The position numbers and the translations under genes are program-made. The notes beneath the pieces were generated by a model. It was not told where the DNA came from, did no database searches, and worked only from the letters and a program-made list of their open reading frames with translations. From Maritimibacter sp. 55A14 (GTDB lineage: Bacteria; Pseudomonadota; Alphaproteobacteria; Rhodobacterales; Rhodobacteraceae): a stretch of 64,000 nucleotides of DNA. Below are positions 54,901 through 63,974 of this stretch, piece after piece. The stretch covers positions 1 through 64,000 of the forward strand of contig NZ_QEYE01000004.1 of assembly GCF_003122205.1 (NCBI RefSeq), read 5' to 3'. Positions within the stretch are counted from its first letter, which is position 1, and each line of letters starts with the position of its first letter.

Positions 54901-55316
54901 TCCAGCGGGAACCGGCGCAAGAGCGCGGCGCAGAAGGAATGGATGGTCTGGATCTTCAGCCCGCCCGGCGTCTCCAGCGCGCGGGCAAAGAGCGTGCGCG
55001 CCGCCCGCAGCCGGTCGCTGTCGAGGCTGCCCGGCGGCTCGCCCAGTTCGCACAGCCGCTCGGTCAGCTTCGCATCCTCCAACATCGCCCAGCCGCCCAG
55101 CCGCTCGAAGAGCCGGTTCTGCATCTCGGCCGCGGCGGCCTTGGTGTAGGTCAGGCAGAGGATATGCTCGGGCTGCGTGCCCGCCAGCAGCAGCCGCGCC
55201 ACGCGGTCGGTCAGCACCTTGGTCTTCCCCGATCCCGCATTGGCCGACACCCAGACCGATCGGTCGGGGGCGGCGGCGCGGGCCTGTTCGGCGGTGGCGT
55301 CATCGGGCCGCGTCAT
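51927..55316 (-). CDS. addA: AddA helicase-nuclease, double-strand break repair
   Basis: UvrD-type helicase with nuclease domain, 1129 residues. Helicase motifs: VSANAGSGKTKVLTDRVARLLL (I), CLTYTKAAAAEMQNRL (Ia), TIHSFCAALLRRFPLEAGV, ILVDEAQDTSPEQWEVIW (II), VVGDEKQSIYSFQGADPAAF (III), VMTVHGAKGLEAPVVILPDT (V), RLLYVAMTRAESWLILCG (VI). The C-terminal nuclease motif is GYIDRLIVEPGRVLAVDFKTN. With AddB it processes double-strand ends for RecA. ATG 55316 overlaps the addB stop (ATGA). Confidence 0.96.
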   Translation of the reverse strand: MTRPDDATAEQARAAAPDRSVWVSANAGSGKTKVLTDRVARLLLAGTQPEHILCLTYTKAAAAEMQNRLFERLGGWAMLEDAKLTERLCELGEPPGSLDSDRLRAARTLFARALETPGGLKIQTIHSFCAALLRRFPLEAGVSPGFTEIEERAGRRLRAEIVEQLAESQEEVFDGLAAHLSGGEFDKFLGEIARHADRFRTEPDAAAIWRAFGLEPDFDAGALLSGVFLGGEAALIARAVPVLIAGGGNDEKAARKLQGIDLAAPTPQTVAELENVFLHGSDTKTAPDAARIGALPKKATQPAFAHLQPAFDEFMSRVEWARPLRRALEAAERALALHRFAGLFVVEYEARKQAHGWLDFDDLIGRARALLSTSDVAQWVLFRLDGGLDHILVDEAQDTSPEQWEVIWKLAEEFTAGTGARPEVERTIFVVGDEKQSIYSFQGADPAAFARMKEHFAAHLDGIGKALETSDLHFSFRSAEAVLRAVDCTFSGEAAQGVARQVTHRAFKTDLPGRVDVWPFVPKSDSAEPPAWYQPVDMPAQDDPAITLAGRIADEIRDMLDRGERITRQDREGIHTRPVTPGDILILVQRRSELFHEIIRGLKAAGLPVAGADRLRIGGELAVKDLTALLNFLATPEDDLSLAAALRSPLLGFSERELFSLAHERPGYLWRALQDRGAAFPETLDMLTDLRDAADFLRPFELLERILTRHGGRARLLARLGMEAEDGIDALLAQALGYERAEVPSLIGFLGWLASDEVEIKRQMDSAGDQVRVMTVHGAKGLEAPVVILPDTAKRPFRISQQLYPLGDGVAPGWLQSVGDAPPILTEAREALKDRQMDERMRLLYVAMTRAESWLILCGAGDPGKEGESWYSIARRGIRTAGAVEAEMPGGTGLRLAAGDWPEPGQATGAARPAQTALPDWAGRRAPVPPRPAEPLSPSDLGGAKALPGETEGLDEDAAKRRGRQIHLLLEMLPDRPRADWPAVAEACLAHGPDAAAPETRAALLAEVTALLDAPALAPIFRPGSLAEVGIAAPDAAPGGAPMLGYIDRLIVEPGRVLAVDFKTNAVVPNRPEDTPEGILRQMAAYRAALVRIYPGREVEVAILWTAAASLMHLPHDIVRVPPIAPPAS

Positions 55317-58240
55317 GCCATGTCCTCCGGCGCGGGCGCATCGCCCTCGTCCCACTCGCCCAGCCGCGAGAGGTGGTCGTAATCCCCCGCGTCCTTGCGG
55401 CGCTGCATCCGGGTGCGCGCGGTGTAACCCTGCGCGGGGTCGTCATAGGCGGCGATGAGGGCCTGAAGGTTCTGCCAGGTTTCGGCGATCAGCCCATCTT
55501 CCAGCCGTTCGGCCTCGCCCGCCGAGGTGCCCAGCCCGACATAGCGCAGGCCCGCCACGGGCGCGGGCGCCAGCCCGTCGAAGGCGCCGCGCTCGGCCAT
55601 CGCGCCTTCCAGCGGCAACTGCCTGTCGAAGTGCCGAACCTCCTTATCGGTCGGCGGCTTGCCGGTCTTGTAGTCATAGATCACCAGCCGGCCCTCGGGC
55701 GTGATGTCCACCCGGTCGGCTGTGCCGGTGAGCGTGAAGTCGCGCCCGTCGAGCGCCAGCCGTCCGGGGATCTCGAACTGCGCGGGTTGCGCCTCGGCCC
55801 GGCGCCGCGCCTCGTCGGCCAGGAACCCGTCCGCCACTCGGGCGAGCCGGGCCAGCCAGATGCGCCGGGCGGCGGGCCAGGGCGCCTTGGCCGCGAATTC
55901 AGCTTGCGCGATACGCATGAGATGTGCGCGCGCGTCCTCCGGCAGCCCGTCGCGGGTCTCGTCCACGAAACGGTGCAGGATGTCATGCACGATCTGCCCG
56001 CGCAGCGGCGGGTCGGGCTCGGGTCGCAACGGGTCGAGCGGCCGCAGACCCAGCACGTATTGGGCGTAGATCGCATAGGGATCGCGGATGAGCGTCTTGA
56101 TGCGCGTGACCGACAGCCGGCGCGGGCGCGCCGCCACCGGCGGGCGCGGCGACGGGCGACGGGCAGCCGGCGCACGCACCGCAGGCGTCTCCAGCACCGC
56201 GGCCATGTCGAGCCAGCCGCGCCCGCGCGCGGTCATCGCGTCGAGTGCCGCACGCGCCTCGGGGCCGATCCCGCCCATCAGGTTGGTCAGCCGGTTCAGC
56301 CAGCGCGCCGGAACCGTCGGCGCCTCGCCGTCGCGGATGGCGCGGGTCAGCATCACCTCCGGCGCGGCCACGGCCTGCTGGAAATCATGTGCCGAGAGTC
56401 CGATCCGGCGTTCGGGAAGAAGCAGCCCCGCCTGCACACGCAGGTCGCGGTTGAGCCAGGCATCGGGGGGCGGAAGCTGCGGCCACACGCCTTCGTTGAG
56501 CCCGCCCAGGATCACCAGGTCGGCGCCCTGCACACGGGCCTCCAGCGTGCCCCAGATCATGATATGCGGATGCGACTCGACCGGACTGCGCACCTCGCCG
56601 CCGCCATCGAGAACCGTGCGGATCAGCGCGGCGAATTCAGCGGGGCGGAGCGTACCGCCCGCCTCCGCCTCGGCCTCCAGCTCGCGCATGGCAGAACGCG
56701 CGTCCTCGCCCGCCTCCTTCTCCCACAGCGCGCCGCTGCCATCGGCGCGTGGCCCTGCGCAGAGCCCCTCGGCCAGTGCCAGCAGATCGGCCAGATGCGC
56801 CGCCAGCGGGCGCGGCCCGATCTCGTCCAGCCCTTCCAGCCGTCCGCCGATCCAGTCCGCCCAGGCGGCGCAATCCGCGCCCCTTTTCGCAGCCCAGGCG
56901 CGGAGGGCGGCAAAATCGGCGAAGGGCGGGCCACCGCGCAGGTGCTCCAGCTCCAGATCGCGGGAGAACTTGAGATGCGCGCCGCGACCCGCGCCACTAT
57001 GGCTCAGCGGATGCGCCAGCAGCGCCAGCAGCGCCTCGCCCGTCAGCCGGGTGCCGAACGCCTCGGCCAGCATCCGCAGGAGCCGCCCCGGTGGCGACAG
57101 CGCCAGTGGCAGTCCCGCGCTGTCATCGGGCAGGATCCCCCAGCGGTCGAGCGCCGCCGACACGCGCCGGGTCAGCACCCGGTCGGGGGTGATCAGCGCC
57201 GCGGTTCCACCGGTCTCCGCCGCCTGCCGCAGGCGCAGTGCGATGGCCAGCGCCTCGGCCCGTGGCGAGGGCGCCTCGACCAGCGTCATGCCCTCCGCCG
57301 CCGCCCCGATATCCGCGAGCGCCGGTCCCTCCGCGCGCCACTGATCGGTCACCGGCGCAGGCCGCAGCGCCAGCGACAGAAGCCGGTTGCGCGCCGGAGC
57401 GGCGGGGGCGGCATCGGACCACGGCGCAATATCGCCGGGCGTCAGCCCTAGCGCCCGCATCACCCGGTGGAACCGGAATTGCGGGTGGTCCTCGCCGCCG
57501 CGCGCCGTGTCGAGCGCCTCCCAGACCGCTCCCGGCATGTCGAAATCGAAACCCGGCAGCACGACCGCGCCCTGCGGCAACCGCGCCACCGCCTGCATGA
57601 AGAGCGCCGTCGCCCCGCGCGAGCCGGTGGACCCCGCCAGGATCACCGGGGCCTGCGGCGGGTCCACCGCCCAACGGTCGGCCAGCGCCTCGATCGCCCG
57701 GCGCTGTCGTTCTTCCAGGCCGGGGGGCTGGTCCGGCGCCCAGTGCCGCGCGATCACGTCGACGAAGTGCAGGCTGCGCGCCCAATGCGCCGAATGGCGC
57801 GAGACATCGAGGCTTTGCAATGCCTCGGGCTCCACGCCTTCGCCCGCCATCTCGTCCATCAGTGCAGCCAGGCTGTCGGCGAGGTCAAAGACCGCGCTGC
57901 GCGGTGCCAGATCGGGCTGCCGTTCGACAAGCTGCGCGACCGCCTGCGCCAGGTCGAGCCTGCGCCGCAGGGTCGAGACCGGCGAGGGACCGGGCAGCGC
58001 CGGATCCTGCGCCAGATCGGTGATGAGCCGGATGCGCGGCAGGAACCCGGCCGGCCCGGCGGCGAAGAGCGTTTTGAGCCGACGCTGCATCCGCCTTGTG
58101 TTGACGTAGAGCGTGACCCGCGCCATCGCCTCGGGCGGTTGGCCGGCGAGCCGTGCCCGCAGCCCGGCGACCAGCGCGGCGGAATAGTCGCAGCCCGGCG
58201 GCAGGGCGAAGACGCGGGGCGTGTCCTGCGGCTCAAACAT
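55313..58240 (-). CDS. addB: AddB nuclease/helicase-like subunit
   Basis: 975 residues. The N-terminal part is a degenerate helicase (VFALPPGCDYSAALVAGLRARL, VTLYVNTRRMQRRLKTLF, PVILAGSTGSRGATALFMQAVARLPQGAVVLPGFD), consistent with alphaproteobacterial AddB lacking a working ATP site. The C-terminal PD-(D/E)xK nuclease is present (LTGTADRVDITPEGRLVIYDYKTGKPP). ATG 58240 overlaps the 3' end of the nucleotidyltransferase gene by 8 bp. It is followed by addA. Confidence 0.95.
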   Translation of the reverse strand: MFEPQDTPRVFALPPGCDYSAALVAGLRARLAGQPPEAMARVTLYVNTRRMQRRLKTLFAAGPAGFLPRIRLITDLAQDPALPGPSPVSTLRRRLDLAQAVAQLVERQPDLAPRSAVFDLADSLAALMDEMAGEGVEPEALQSLDVSRHSAHWARSLHFVDVIARHWAPDQPPGLEERQRRAIEALADRWAVDPPQAPVILAGSTGSRGATALFMQAVARLPQGAVVLPGFDFDMPGAVWEALDTARGGEDHPQFRFHRVMRALGLTPGDIAPWSDAAPAAPARNRLLSLALRPAPVTDQWRAEGPALADIGAAAEGMTLVEAPSPRAEALAIALRLRQAAETGGTAALITPDRVLTRRVSAALDRWGILPDDSAGLPLALSPPGRLLRMLAEAFGTRLTGEALLALLAHPLSHSGAGRGAHLKFSRDLELEHLRGGPPFADFAALRAWAAKRGADCAAWADWIGGRLEGLDEIGPRPLAAHLADLLALAEGLCAGPRADGSGALWEKEAGEDARSAMRELEAEAEAGGTLRPAEFAALIRTVLDGGGEVRSPVESHPHIMIWGTLEARVQGADLVILGGLNEGVWPQLPPPDAWLNRDLRVQAGLLLPERRIGLSAHDFQQAVAAPEVMLTRAIRDGEAPTVPARWLNRLTNLMGGIGPEARAALDAMTARGRGWLDMAAVLETPAVRAPAARRPSPRPPVAARPRRLSVTRIKTLIRDPYAIYAQYVLGLRPLDPLRPEPDPPLRGQIVHDILHRFVDETRDGLPEDARAHLMRIAQAEFAAKAPWPAARRIWLARLARVADGFLADEARRRAEAQPAQFEIPGRLALDGRDFTLTGTADRVDITPEGRLVIYDYKTGKPPTDKEVRHFDRQLPLEGAMAERGAFDGLAPAPVAGLRYVGLGTSAGEAERLEDGLIAETWQNLQALIAAYDDPAQGYTARTRMQRRKDAGDYDHLSRLGEWDEGDAPAPEDMA

Positions 58241-58931
58241 CGCCCGCCTCCGCCAGCATCGCCTCGGCCGCGCGGATGCCCTCCGGTGTACCGACATCGG
58301 CCCAGCCGCCGGTGTGGAGCAGCCCATGCACCCGCCCCTCCGCCAGCATCCGGTCCCACAGGAGGTTGAGCGAGAAGGGCCCGTCGGGCATCTCCTTCAG
58401 CGCGCCGGTGGCGATGATCTGCGCACCGGAATAGACCAGTACCGGGCCGTCTCTGCCGCCCTTGCGGATCAGCCGCCCGGTGCCGTCCATCAGGAAATCG
58501 CCGCTGCCGGAATGGCCCCGCGCCGCCGCCCCCGGCACCAGCATCAGAAGCGCGTCCATCCGCGCCGCGTCCCAGGCGTGGCCCAGCCGCGTCAGCGGGT
58601 TCGGTCCGGTCCAGACCGCGTCGGAGTTGAGCGTGAAGACGGGACCGGGCCCCAGATCGGGAAGCGCCTGCCGCAGCCCGCCGCCCGTGTCCAGAAGCCG
58701 CGGCGCCTCATGCGATAGGGTCACGCCGCGCCCGGCCAGATGCGCGGCGATCTGATCGGCATGGTAATGGGTGTTGACGACGACGCGGCGCATGTCCCCC
58801 GCCAAGGCCAGCGCGTGGTCAATCAGCAGGCGGCCCGCGACCTCGATCAGCGGCTTTGGCCGGTCGCTTGTCAGCGCGCCCATGCGGGTGCCGAACCCGG
58901 CGGCGAAGATCATCAGGCTGTCGGGTTGCAT
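58233..58931 (-). CDS. murU: Nucleotidyltransferase, MurU-type
   Basis: 232 residues with the sugar-nucleotidyltransferase start LMIFAAGFGTRMGALTSDRPKPLIEVAGRLLIDHAL, then VVVNTHYHADQIAAHLA, LLDTGGGLRQALPDLG and FTLNSDAVWTG. With the kinase just upstream it forms the AmgK-MurU pair, which recycles MurNAc as UDP-MurNAc. ATG 58931 follows GAGAGAGCG; an alternative ATG lies 6 codons later. It overlaps amgK at its start and addB at its end. Confidence 0.88.
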   Translation of the reverse strand: MQPDSLMIFAAGFGTRMGALTSDRPKPLIEVAGRLLIDHALALAGDMRRVVVNTHYHADQIAAHLAGRGVTLSHEAPRLLDTGGGLRQALPDLGPGPVFTLNSDAVWTGPNPLTRLGHAWDAARMDALLMLVPGAAARGHSGSGDFLMDGTGRLIRKGGRDGPVLVYSGAQIIATGALKEMPDGPFSLNLLWDRMLAEGRVHGLLHTGGWADVGTPEGIRAAEAMLAEAGDV

Positions 58932-59920
58932 CGCTCTCTCAGTTCCGCGCGGCGCGCGGCGTCGGGTTCGGGGATGTGGCGGTCGGTCAGCGCGCGCAGA
59001 CCGGCCAGCGCGGGATGCGCGAGATCGTGGCGCAGATGCTGCCAGACGCGCGGCAACAGGTCGAGATATTCGGGCTTGCCGTCGCGCAGCGCGAGCCGCG
59101 CGAAGATGCCCAGGATGCGCAGGTTGCGCTGTGCGCCCAACACCGCGCAGGCGTGTTCCAACGCCCTCGGGTCCGCACCCGTCGCGGCCGCGAAGCGCGC
59201 CAGCGTGGCAGCGCGGATACCGGCGCCCAGATCGCGGCGCGCATCCTCCAGCAGTGACACCAGATCATAGGCCGGATGGCCCGTGACCGCGTCCTGGAAA
59301 TCCAGCAGCCCGACCCGCGCGGGTCCGGCGCGGTCCGGCAGCCAGATCAGGTTCTCGGCGTGGAAATCGCGCAGAACCAGCACCGGGGCGGCGGCGTCCA
59401 GCCAGCCCGCGACCTCGGCCACCGCGCCAGCGAGCGCGTCAGTGGCGCCGTGCGCCGCGTCCGGGGCGTACCACTCGAAGACCGGCGCGGTCATCCGCCC
59501 CAGCGTCGCGGCGTCAAGATGCGGCAGGCCGCCGGGCGGGGCATGCGCCTGCAGCACGGCCAGCGCATCGGCCGCGGCGGCGTAGAGCGCGGCCTCCCGC
59601 GCGGGTTCCGCCACGGCGACCCGCGCAAAGACCGCATCGCCCAGATCTTCCAGCAGCAGGAAGCCCGCTTCAGTATCCTCGGCCATGATCGCGGGCGCGC
59701 TGAGGCCGCAGTCCCGCAAGTGCCGCGCGATCCGCGTGAAGGGGCGGACATCCTCGCCCCGCTCCGGCGGCGCGTCCATCAGGACCGCGCGTTGCCCGTC
59801 GGCGCGGGAGAGCCGGTCGTAGCCGCGGGCGGAGGCATCGCCCGCCAGCGCCGAGCGCACCGCCGTGTCCCAGCCCGCCGCCCGCAGGAACGCGGATTTC
59901 TGCGCCGCGCGGTCAGTCAT
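58913..59920 (-). CDS. amgK: Anomeric MurNAc/GlcNAc kinase, AmgK-type phosphotransferase
   Basis: Aminoglycoside phosphotransferase fold, 335 residues: FLRAAGWDTAVRSALAGDASARGYDRL (glycine-rich ATP site), AEDTEAGFLLLEDLGDAVFAR, then VLVLRDFHAENLIWLPDRAGPARVGLLDFQDAVTGHPAYDLVSLLEDARRDL, giving the catalytic HAEN-type loop (RDFHAEN) and LLDFQDA metal site. It is paired with MurU for peptidoglycan recycling. The start overlaps tsaE by 8 bp. Confidence 0.9.
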   Translation of the reverse strand: MTDRAAQKSAFLRAAGWDTAVRSALAGDASARGYDRLSRADGQRAVLMDAPPERGEDVRPFTRIARHLRDCGLSAPAIMAEDTEAGFLLLEDLGDAVFARVAVAEPAREAALYAAAADALAVLQAHAPPGGLPHLDAATLGRMTAPVFEWYAPDAAHGATDALAGAVAEVAGWLDAAAPVLVLRDFHAENLIWLPDRAGPARVGLLDFQDAVTGHPAYDLVSLLEDARRDLGAGIRAATLARFAAATGADPRALEHACAVLGAQRNLRILGIFARLALRDGKPEYLDLLPRVWQHLRHDLAHPALAGLRALTDRHIPEPDAARRAELRERCNPTA

Positions 59921-60410
59921 GCAACAGCGTCTCCACCCAAGCCCAGCACACCGGGCTGGAAACGGCGATGCGGCGCGCCTCGGGGCGATCCGCCACCGGC
60001 GCGAAGGTCAGGCGCAGTGCATCGGGTGGCACGGCCGCGCCAAGCCGGTCGGGCCATTCGATCAGGCAGAGCGCGCGCTCATAGGCCTCCTCCAGCCCCA
60101 GTTCGGCCAGCTCGTCGGGATGACCCAGGCGGTAGAGGTCGCAATGCCAGATCTCCAGCGCGCCGGCCTCGTAGATCTGCACCAGCGTGTAGGTCGGCGA
60201 AGGCACGTCCTCGGCCCGGCCGTGGCGGGACTGGAGATGCTGGATCAGGGCGCGGGCGAAATGCGTCTTGCCCGCCCCGATCGGCCCGTCAAGGAGAAGC
60301 GTGTCGCCTGGCGCCAGCCGCGTCGCCATCCGCTCGGCCAGCCGGGCGGTGGCCGCTGGCGAGGGCAGGATCGCATCGGCGCTGAAGGCGGTGGCGTCGG
60401 GCTCGGGCAT
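59913..60410 (-). CDS. tsaE: tRNA threonylcarbamoyladenosine biosynthesis ATPase TsaE
   Basis: 165 residues. P-loop LLLDGPIGAGKTHFARALIQHL, then VPSPTYTLVQIYEAGALEIWHCDLYRLGHPDELAELGLEEAYERALCLIEWPDRLG. SPTYTLV and HxDLYRL are the TsaE hallmarks. It drives the TsaB-TsaD complex that makes t6A37, the base MtaB (21698-22957) later methylthiolates. ATG 60410; a GTG at 60431 is also in frame. First gene of tsaE-amgK-murU-addB-addA, with overlapping junctions. Confidence 0.93.
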   Translation of the reverse strand: MPEPDATAFSADAILPSPAATARLAERMATRLAPGDTLLLDGPIGAGKTHFARALIQHLQSRHGRAEDVPSPTYTLVQIYEAGALEIWHCDLYRLGHPDELAELGLEEAYERALCLIEWPDRLGAAVPPDALRLTFAPVADRPEARRIAVSSPVCWAWVETLLHD

Positions 60411-60449
60411 GGCCGCGACTTTAACCGCCACGACCCCGCCTGCAAGGGG

Positions 60450-61750
60450 TCAGTGGGCGCGTACGGCCTGCGCGGCGTCATCCGCAGGCAGCGCCGCCCC
60501 CTGCACCGAAAAGGCGCAGAGCGTCGCGCCCCCCGCCAGCGGCGTGACGCGGCAACGCAGGCCGCGCCCGTCGAGCAGCGTCAGGTCGACGGTCCATTCC
60601 GCCCGGTCGTGGCGGCGAGTGGCAAAATCGCGCAGATCGTCCCAGACCGGGCTGGGTGTGCACTGATCCTGCCAGTCCCGGCTGGCCTCCGACAGGAACA
60701 TCTCGCCCAGCATGGTCGATGGATCGCTGCCCCAGAGCGCGGCATAGGCATTGTTGGACACCACCAGCCGCCCCGCGGGCGAGAAGACCGCCACCGCTTC
60801 GGGCAGGCTGTCGATCACCGACTGGCTGAGCTCCAGTTCGGCGCGGAAGCTGCGCTTGAGCGACACCTCCGCGGTGATGTCCTCGATCAGGAAGGCCAGC
60901 GCGCCTTCGGGATGAGGCCGACGGTCTGGCCGCCGGGCAGCGGCCAGGTTTCCTCGTAGGTGCCGTCGGCCGCGGCCTGTTCCAGCTCGCTCATGCGCTG
61001 GCGCCAGTTCTTGTAGTCCTTGGGCTCGGGCATCATCCGCTTGTCCCGCAGCCGGTCGAGAAAGGCATAGAGCGTCGGCCGCGCGCTGAGCCATTCGGGC
61101 TCGATCCGGGTCAGGTCGCTCAGCGCGGGATTGAACAGGCCCAATTGACGCTTGCGGTCGAACACCGCCAGCCCGGTGGGCAGATGCGCGAAGGTCAGGG
61201 TCAGGGTCTGGACGAAATTGCGGAACGCCTCCTCCGCGCGGACCACCGGATTGGCATGGGCGGCGTAATTCAGCACCTCGCCGCCGTCGAGCTGCTGCAC
61301 CTGCCAGTCGAACCACCATTTCCGCGGATCGCCGTGCTGATCGACCGACATCCGCCGGGACGTGCCCTCGGCGGGCGCCTGCCCCGGCGCGAGCGGCCCG
61401 AAAAGCGACGGAAGCCCGCCATCGGGTGCGGGCCGGGTCAGCCCTGCGGTGGCGAGCATGTCGCGATAGGCGGAGTTGGCCCAGTGAATGGTGCCGTCCT
61501 TGCGCTGGCACCAGATCAGCACCGGCGCGCCTTCGGTGGCGCGGCGCAACCCGTCGAGTTGGCGCTGCATCTCGCCGAAATCCCGCGCGGGCAGCGTGAT
61601 CGTATCCGTCACCGGTCCGGGGGCGTCGAAGTCGGGTGGGCGCGGCAGGCTGCGCGACAGAAGCAGCAGCACCGCGACCGCGGTCCCCAGGCTGGCGGCG
61701 GCGACGACCCCGGACACTTGCCAGAAGGTCAGAATGCCGATTTCCAACAT
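60450..61750 (-). pseudogene. PAS-domain signalling protein, frameshifted
   Basis: The first 280 codons give a membrane helix (VSGVVAAASLGTAVAVLLLLSRSL) and two PAS domains (APVLIWCQRKDGTIHWANSAY; FAHLPTGLAVFDRKRQLGLFNPALSDLTRIEP). The frame is then lost near 60905-60925. The correct continuation GRPHPEGALAFLIEDITAEVSLKRSFRAELELSQSVIDSLPEAVAVFSPAGRLVVSNNAYAALWG runs in another frame to 60450. No histidine kinase domain follows, so the intact protein would be PAS-only. A small deletion or a sequencing error explains the break. It lies between tsaE and regB. Confidence 0.75.
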
Positions 61751-61846
61751 CGCGTCCCCATCGCCCCTGCTGTTCCCGCACCCTTGGCGCCGAGCCTAGC
61801 CGGCCCAGGGTTAACGAAAGGTAAACGTCAGGGGCCGCGACAGGCG

Positions 61847-63247
61847 TCAGACGCGAATCGGCTGGTTCTCACCCAGCGCCGCGCGCCCGTCGCCCGGCGC
61901 AAGCGCGATGCCGGCGCGCGGCCAGACCACCTCGACGATGGCGCCCGAGCGTTCCGGCCGCTCGGTCGGCGCCAGGAACGGGTCCGAGCCGTTGGCAAAG
62001 CTCACCTCCGCGCCGGAGCGTTCCAGGAGCGTCTTGGCGATGAAGAGGCCCAGTCCCATCCCCTCGTAGCCGGGCCGTTCCTCGGCCCGCGCACTGCCAT
62101 GCTTGCGGCGGCGCAGGAACGGGTCCCCGATCCGGCCCAGCATGTCCGGCGGGTAGCCCCGTCCGTCATCTGCGACTCGGATGGATATCTTCTCGTCGCT
62201 CCATTGCGCATCCACCCAGACGCGGGCGTGGGCGAAATCCACGGCGTTCTGCACCAGGTTCCGCAGCCCGTGGATGATTTCGGGCCGGCGCCAGATCTCG
62301 GGCTGCTCGGAATCGCCGCCACGATCCGGCCCAATCTGAAAGATCAGCTCGACGCCGCGCCCCGAATGCGGCTCGGCAGCCTCGCGGATCACCTCTTCCA
62401 GCGGGGCGTGGCGGGTGTGCAGGTCGTCCTTCCCGGCCCGCCCCATCGAGCGCATGATGTCGCGGCAGCGATCGGCCTGATCGCGGATCAACTCGACATC
62501 CTCGCGCAGGTCGGGCCGGTCGGCCAGTTCCTCGGCCAGTTCCGCGCTGGTCAGCTTGATCGTGGCCAGCGGCGTGCCCAGCTCATGCGCCGCCGCCGCG
62601 ACGACGCCGCCCAGATTGGTCAGGTTCTGCTCCCGCGAGAGTGCCATCTGCGTGGCCAGCAACGCCTGCGACATGGAATGCATCTCCATCGTCACGCGCC
62701 GCGCATAGGCGGCCAGGAACACCACGCCGATCACCAGCGCGATCCAGAAGCCGTAGAGGAATATCCGCGGCATCAGCAGGATGTAGCCCTGCGCGTCCCT
62801 GAGCGGTTCGTTCCAGAGAGCGACAATCGAGATCAGCACGATCGCCATCGCCCCCAGGAAGACCGTGTCGCGCAGCCGCAGCGCCGTCGCCGCGATGGTC
62901 ACCGGCGCCAGGATCAGCAGCGCGAAAGGATTGTTCAGACCGCCCGTGAGGTAGAGCAGGAAGGCAAGCTGGCACAGGTCGAAAAGCAGCGTCAGCAACA
63001 CGTCGCGCTCGCCCAGGCGCTTGTTCTCGGGATAGACGAAGACCGCGATCAGGTTGGAGATGACCGACGCGCCGATCGCCAGCAGGCACAGGCCCAGATT
63101 GATGCGCATCCCCAGGTAGAAACTGGCGAAGACGATGGCCGACATCTGCCCGGCGATCGCCAGCCAGCGCAGCATGATGAGCGTGCGCAGCCGCACCCAT
63201 TTGCGGCGGGTGCCGGTCTGGAGGAGAAACGCGCTCGGGTCGGCCAT
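61847..63247 (-). CDS. regB: Redox sensor histidine kinase RegB/PrrB/ActS
   Basis: 466 residues, six hydrophobic segments in the N-terminal half. The quinone-binding loop GGLNNPFALLILAP is present, and the kinase core has AAAHELGTPLATIKLTSAELAEEL (phosphorylated His). The N box is IIHGLRNLVQNAVDFA, followed by VADDGRGYPPDMLGRIGDPF and GYEGMGLGLFIAKTLLERSGA. RegB responds to the quinone pool and redox state, controlling photosynthesis, carbon and nitrogen genes with RegA. The redox Cys region seen in relatives is not obvious here. ATG 63247. Divergent from senC with about 100 bp between, the classic regB/senC layout. Confidence 0.95.
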   Translation of the reverse strand: MADPSAFLLQTGTRRKWVRLRTLIMLRWLAIAGQMSAIVFASFYLGMRINLGLCLLAIGASVISNLIAVFVYPENKRLGERDVLLTLLFDLCQLAFLLYLTGGLNNPFALLILAPVTIAATALRLRDTVFLGAMAIVLISIVALWNEPLRDAQGYILLMPRIFLYGFWIALVIGVVFLAAYARRVTMEMHSMSQALLATQMALSREQNLTNLGGVVAAAAHELGTPLATIKLTSAELAEELADRPDLREDVELIRDQADRCRDIMRSMGRAGKDDLHTRHAPLEEVIREAAEPHSGRGVELIFQIGPDRGGDSEQPEIWRRPEIIHGLRNLVQNAVDFAHARVWVDAQWSDEKISIRVADDGRGYPPDMLGRIGDPFLRRRKHGSARAEERPGYEGMGLGLFIAKTLLERSGAEVSFANGSDPFLAPTERPERSGAIVEVVWPRAGIALAPGDGRAALGENQPIRV

Positions 63248-63347
63248 GATCTTTTCTGGGGTTCTTTGTCACACAAGCCCTGTCCCGACTTGATAGAGAG
63301 CCTATCTTCGCAGATCAACGAAGCTGAACGAGCCGACAGGATTTTCC

Positions 63348-63974
63348 ATGACCCGGATTTACGCCATAACCGCCGCCGTACTCGCCGCCGCCTTCCTGGG
63401 TGCCATCGCGGCGATGTCCTTCCTTGGCCGGGAGGAGGAGAGCGAATTCGCCTCCTGCAGTTCGGCGACCGTCGCGGGTTCCGACCAGATCGGCGGACCG
63501 TTCGAGCTGGTGAATACCGAGGGTGAGACGGTGACCGAAAAGGACGTCTTCACCAAGCCGTCGCTGGTCTATTTCGGTTACACCTATTGCCCCGATGTCT
63601 GCCCGCTGGACAATGCCCGCAATGCCGGGGCCGTCGATGCGCTGACGGGACGCGGCTACGACGTGCAGCCGGTTTTCATCACCGTCGATCCGAAACGCGA
63701 CACACCCGAGGTGATGAAGGATTTCACCGGCTATCTGCACCCGAAGATGGTCGGTCTGACCGGCACGCCGGACCAGACCCGCGCCGCCGCGCTGGCCTAC
63801 CGCGTCTACTTCAAGCTGAACGATCAGGAGGATGACGAGTTCTACCTGGTCGATCACACAACCTATACCTATCTCGTCCTGCCGGGCCACGGCTTCGTGG
63901 AGTTCTTCCGCCGCGAGGCGACGCCGGAACAGATCGCCGATACCGTCGCGTGTTACATCGACGCCCAAACGTGA
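63348..63974 (+). CDS. senC: SCO1/SenC/PrrC copper-chaperone family protein
   Basis: A single N-terminal membrane helix (IYAITAAVLAAAFLGAIAAMSFL) is followed by a thioredoxin-like periplasmic domain. The copper motif is CPDVCP in YFGYTYCPDVCPLDNARNAGAVDAL, and the third ligand His lies in DEFYLVDHTTYTYLVLPGHGFVEFFRR. It assists the Cu(A)/Cu(B) assembly of cytochrome oxidase. 208 residues. ATG 63348. The regA gene usually follows; the window ends 26 bp after the stop codon, too soon to see it. Confidence 0.93.
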   Translation: MTRIYAITAAVLAAAFLGAIAAMSFLGREEESEFASCSSATVAGSDQIGGPFELVNTEGETVTEKDVFTKPSLVYFGYTYCPDVCPLDNARNAGAVDALTGRGYDVQPVFITVDPKRDTPEVMKDFTGYLHPKMVGLTGTPDQTRAAALAYRVYFKLNDQEDDEFYLVDHTTYTYLVLPGHGFVEFFRREATPEQIADTVACYIDAQT

